Shown here: positions 33,277-34,795 of the stretch, piece by piece | Layout: each line of letters begins with the position of its first letter | Position numbering within the stretch: the stretch's first letter is position 1 | Assembly: GCF_002979535.1 (NCBI RefSeq) | Contig: NZ_PCPB01000020.1 | Coordinates: 1 to 34,795 of the forward strand | DNA from: Brevundimonas sp. MYb52 | GTDB lineage: Bacteria; Pseudomonadota; Alphaproteobacteria; Caulobacterales; Caulobacteraceae | DNA: 34,795 nt | Direction: 5' to 3' | Notes under the pieces: generated by a model | The model's database searches: none | Told to the model about the DNA's origin: nothing | Seen by the model: the letters and a program-made list of their open reading frames with translations, nothing else | Program-made: the position numbers and the translations under genes

Positions 33277-34521
33277 TTAGTCCGCGCGCAAGGCGAAGGC
33301 GTCGGCGATCAGACCCGCGGTCGGCCGCATGGCGCGTGGTTCATGATAGTTGCCGTTGATCTGGCTGCGCGCGATCACATGGGCGCGGAAAGCGGTGAAC
33401 AGGCCCGGATCGGCGGCGACCGGCCCGCTCCAGAAGGCGTCCACGGGCTGCTGATCGGTCAGCCCCGCAAAGTCGAAAAACGCTTCGCCCAGAACCTTGA
33501 CCGGGGTGCGGAAGCCCAGGGCTGACAGGGCGGCGCTGGAATTGTTGACCACCACGCCTCGCGATGCGCGGCAAAGCTGGGCCAGGTTGCCGCCGTCGAT
33601 GAAATCGACTCGCCCGTCCAGGCCGCGCTCAACCGCCAGACAGCGGGTCATGTGCGCCAGGTCAGACAGGCCGGGGTCCAGCGGATGGTTCTTGACCACC
33701 AGGCGGCAATCCTTGGGCGCATGACGAGCGAAACTGCCCATCACCTCAGCCAGGAAGGCCATGTTGTCGGCATAGGAGGAATAGCGAAGAAGTTGCGCGT
33801 CGCCCTCACGCTGCAGACAGGCGATGAAGAAAGGCCCGCGCGCACGGATGACATCCGCGTCGCAGGACTGCTTGGGGCGGGTCGCCAGGCTGAAGTAGCG
33901 GCGGATATGGCCCAGGAACTGCCGCCAGGGCGAGACGGTATAGGGATGGCGATAACGCGGGAACGCCGCCCACCCCAAAGACCCGACCGCATGATAGAGA
34001 CTGATATTGAAGACGTGGTGCGGCAGGATCTTGCCGACCGGACGCGTCAGCGGCAGCGCCGGAACGGGCCCGGCATAGCCTTCAGCGGTTCGCGGCAGCC
34101 GGCTGGACCCATTGACCCCGTTGCGTTCCAACGTGATCCAGTCGGGACGGAAGTAGCCGTTCTCGAGCACCCAGACGCGGGCGTTCAGCGAGTCGGCCTG
34201 CGCCAGAACCCCCTGATTATAGGGACCGCCCTCGCCGAAGACGATAATGTCGGTGAACTCGTTCGCCAGTTCGCGCACGCGCGCAGGCCAGCGCCGGACA
34301 TCGTCGCGAAACGCCAGAGCGCCTTCTCGGCGCCAGGTCAGCAGGTCGCCGGCGTTGAAGATCATGCGCACGGTTTCGCCGCCACGCGCGGCAACGGCCT
34401 GGGCCAGAAAGCGCCCGAAGCCGCCGAACGGCGCGGTGACGATCAGAAAGCGACGGCCACGCAAGTCCGCCTGCACCAGCGGGATCGCGTTCGGCTGATC
34501 AGGATCAAATGGCGCGAGCAA
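33277..34521 (-). CDS. Capsule biosynthesis/export protein, KpsS-like
   Basis: 414 residues resembling KpsS/LipB capsule proteins, which add Kdo to the lipid anchor of exported polysaccharide. Visible are RRFLIVTAPFGGFGRFLA near the N-terminus, FGEGGPYNQGVL, VWVLENGYFRPDWITLE, RLVVKNHPLDPGL and the hallmark RGVVVNNSSAALSALGF with PVKVLGEAFFDF near residues 320-355. The start is TTG at 34521, with a GTG at 34476 as a shorter alternative just before the conserved part; neither has a strong ribosome site. No other capsule gene is in the window, so it is an orphan here, though the manC fusion and the methyltransferase could serve the same glycan. Confidence 0.85.
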   Translation of the reverse strand: MLAPFDPDQPNAIPLVQADLRGRRFLIVTAPFGGFGRFLAQAVAARGGETVRMIFNAGDLLTWRREGALAFRDDVRRWPARVRELANEFTDIIVFGEGGPYNQGVLAQADSLNARVWVLENGYFRPDWITLERNGVNGSSRLPRTAEGYAGPVPALPLTRPVGKILPHHVFNISLYHAVGSLGWAAFPRYRHPYTVSPWRQFLGHIRRYFSLATRPKQSCDADVIRARGPFFIACLQREGDAQLLRYSSYADNMAFLAEVMGSFARHAPKDCRLVVKNHPLDPGLSDLAHMTRCLAVERGLDGRVDFIDGGNLAQLCRASRGVVVNNSSAALSALGFRTPVKVLGEAFFDFAGLTDQQPVDAFWSGPVAADPGLFTAFRAHVIARSQINGNYHEPRAMRPTAGLIADAFALRAD

Positions 34522-34625
34522 ACGCTGAGTATCTTTCCAAGGAACGAACCCCTTCCTAGTGCCAACGGCCCGTCAATGACAAGGCGAGTGGACGACCGGG
34601 GCGAGTCTGCATTGTAGAAATAGAA

Positions 34626-34655
34626 GGCCGCCGGCTCGGGAGGAGTCCGGCGGCC
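34626..34655 (-). terminator. Hairpin terminator, minus strand
   Basis: GGCCGCCGG (34626-34634) pairs with CCGGCGGCC (34647-34655). On the minus strand it is followed by TTCTATTTCTAC. It lies downstream of the OmpA-type gene. Confidence 0.65.
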
Positions 34656-34679
34656 GGATATTTCGACACCAAGAACTTG

Positions 34680-34714
34680 CCCCCGAAGCCGGACCTTGCG
34701 GTCCGTTTCGGGGG
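34680..34714 (-). terminator. Long imperfect hairpin directly after the OmpA-type gene
   Basis: CCCCCGAAG...CGGACC pairs with GGTCCG-TTTCGGGGG around a TTGC loop, with one bulged base and one wobble pair. It begins eight bases past the stop. There is no good U tract, so it may protect the mRNA 3' end, while the next hairpin terminates. Confidence 0.6.
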
Positions 34715-34722
34715 CGGCAGTC

Positions 34723-34795
34723 TTAGAAGTTGATGTCGATGGTGGCGCGACGGTTGAGCGGCTCGCGCACGCCGTCAGCAGTGGCCTTGGCCAGG
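34723..34795 (-). CDS. C-terminus of an OmpA-family protein; 5' part outside window
   Basis: Only 24 codons are visible. They read ...LAKATADGVREPLNRRATIDINF and a TAA stop. ADGVREPLNRRA-x-I is the usual end of OmpA-type peptidoglycan-binding domains in alphaproteobacteria (the Arg pair follows the conserved Asn), and the terminal Phe fits an outer-membrane protein. Two hairpins downstream suggest a well-expressed, discrete transcript. Confidence 0.7.
   Translation of the reverse strand, partial: LAKATADGVREPLNRRATIDINF

Overview
The window reads as chromosomal DNA of a high-GC alphaproteobacterium, most likely Caulobacteraceae and closest in style to Brevundimonas. The grounds are the very strong GC3 bias, TonB-receptor and subtilisin-like surface proteins, a PhaR regulator, a PutA/Lrp pair, a bacterial deoxyhypusine-synthase-like polyamine enzyme, and an intergenic repeat of a type common in alphaproteobacteria. 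The species is inferred, not proven. I saw no rRNA, tRNA, CRISPR array, transposase or integrase. No stretch longer than about 300 bases lacks a gene.

Layout. 1-5.9 kb: the 3' part of a secreted S8 peptidase with an outer-membrane-like C-terminus, a biosynthetic thiolase, a hemolysin-III-family membrane protein, PhaR with a coupled small protein, a possible 24-residue membrane peptide, and a four-helix membrane protein. 6-9.4 kb: a DPM1-like GT2 divergent from a GT39/ArnT-like membrane glycosyltransferase, which overlaps an HMG-CoA-lyase-family gene. 9.4-11.8 kb: a methyltransferase and an alpha/beta-hydrolase-TPR protein, less GC-biased and probably accessory. 11.9-15.6 kb: putA and its divergent Lrp-type regulator. 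15.6-17.9 kb: a GDP-mannose pyrophosphorylase/AGE-epimerase fusion gene, flanked by two copies of the 3' end of the Lrp gene, which is the signature of an insertion. 18-19.1 kb: a GT4 glycosyltransferase, followed by a large inverted repeat.

19.3-23.1 kb is a phosphorus-uptake block (phnC-phnD-phnE, then pstS) with a tandem PHO box before pstS. A second, better PHO box (three heptamers at exact 11-bp spacing) precedes the TonB-dependent receptor at 30.7-33.1 kb. Outer- and inner-membrane phosphorus uptake therefore look like parts of one PhoB regulon. 23.4-25.8 kb and 28.7-30.6 kb are two polyamine loci. The first is a PLP decarboxylase and a DHS-like synthase, with a switch-like structured RNA between them. 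The second is agmatine deiminase and N-carbamoylputrescine amidase. Between them, 26.4-28.7 kb is a three-gene overlapping operon for exported proteins (lipoprotein, PAP2 phosphatase lipoprotein, beta-helix protein). The window ends with a KpsS-like capsule protein and the C-terminus of an OmpA-type protein.

The signals I would follow first are the putR-tail duplication around the manC-AGE fusion, the two tandem PHO boxes, and the mutually exclusive RNA helices ahead of the DHS-like gene.
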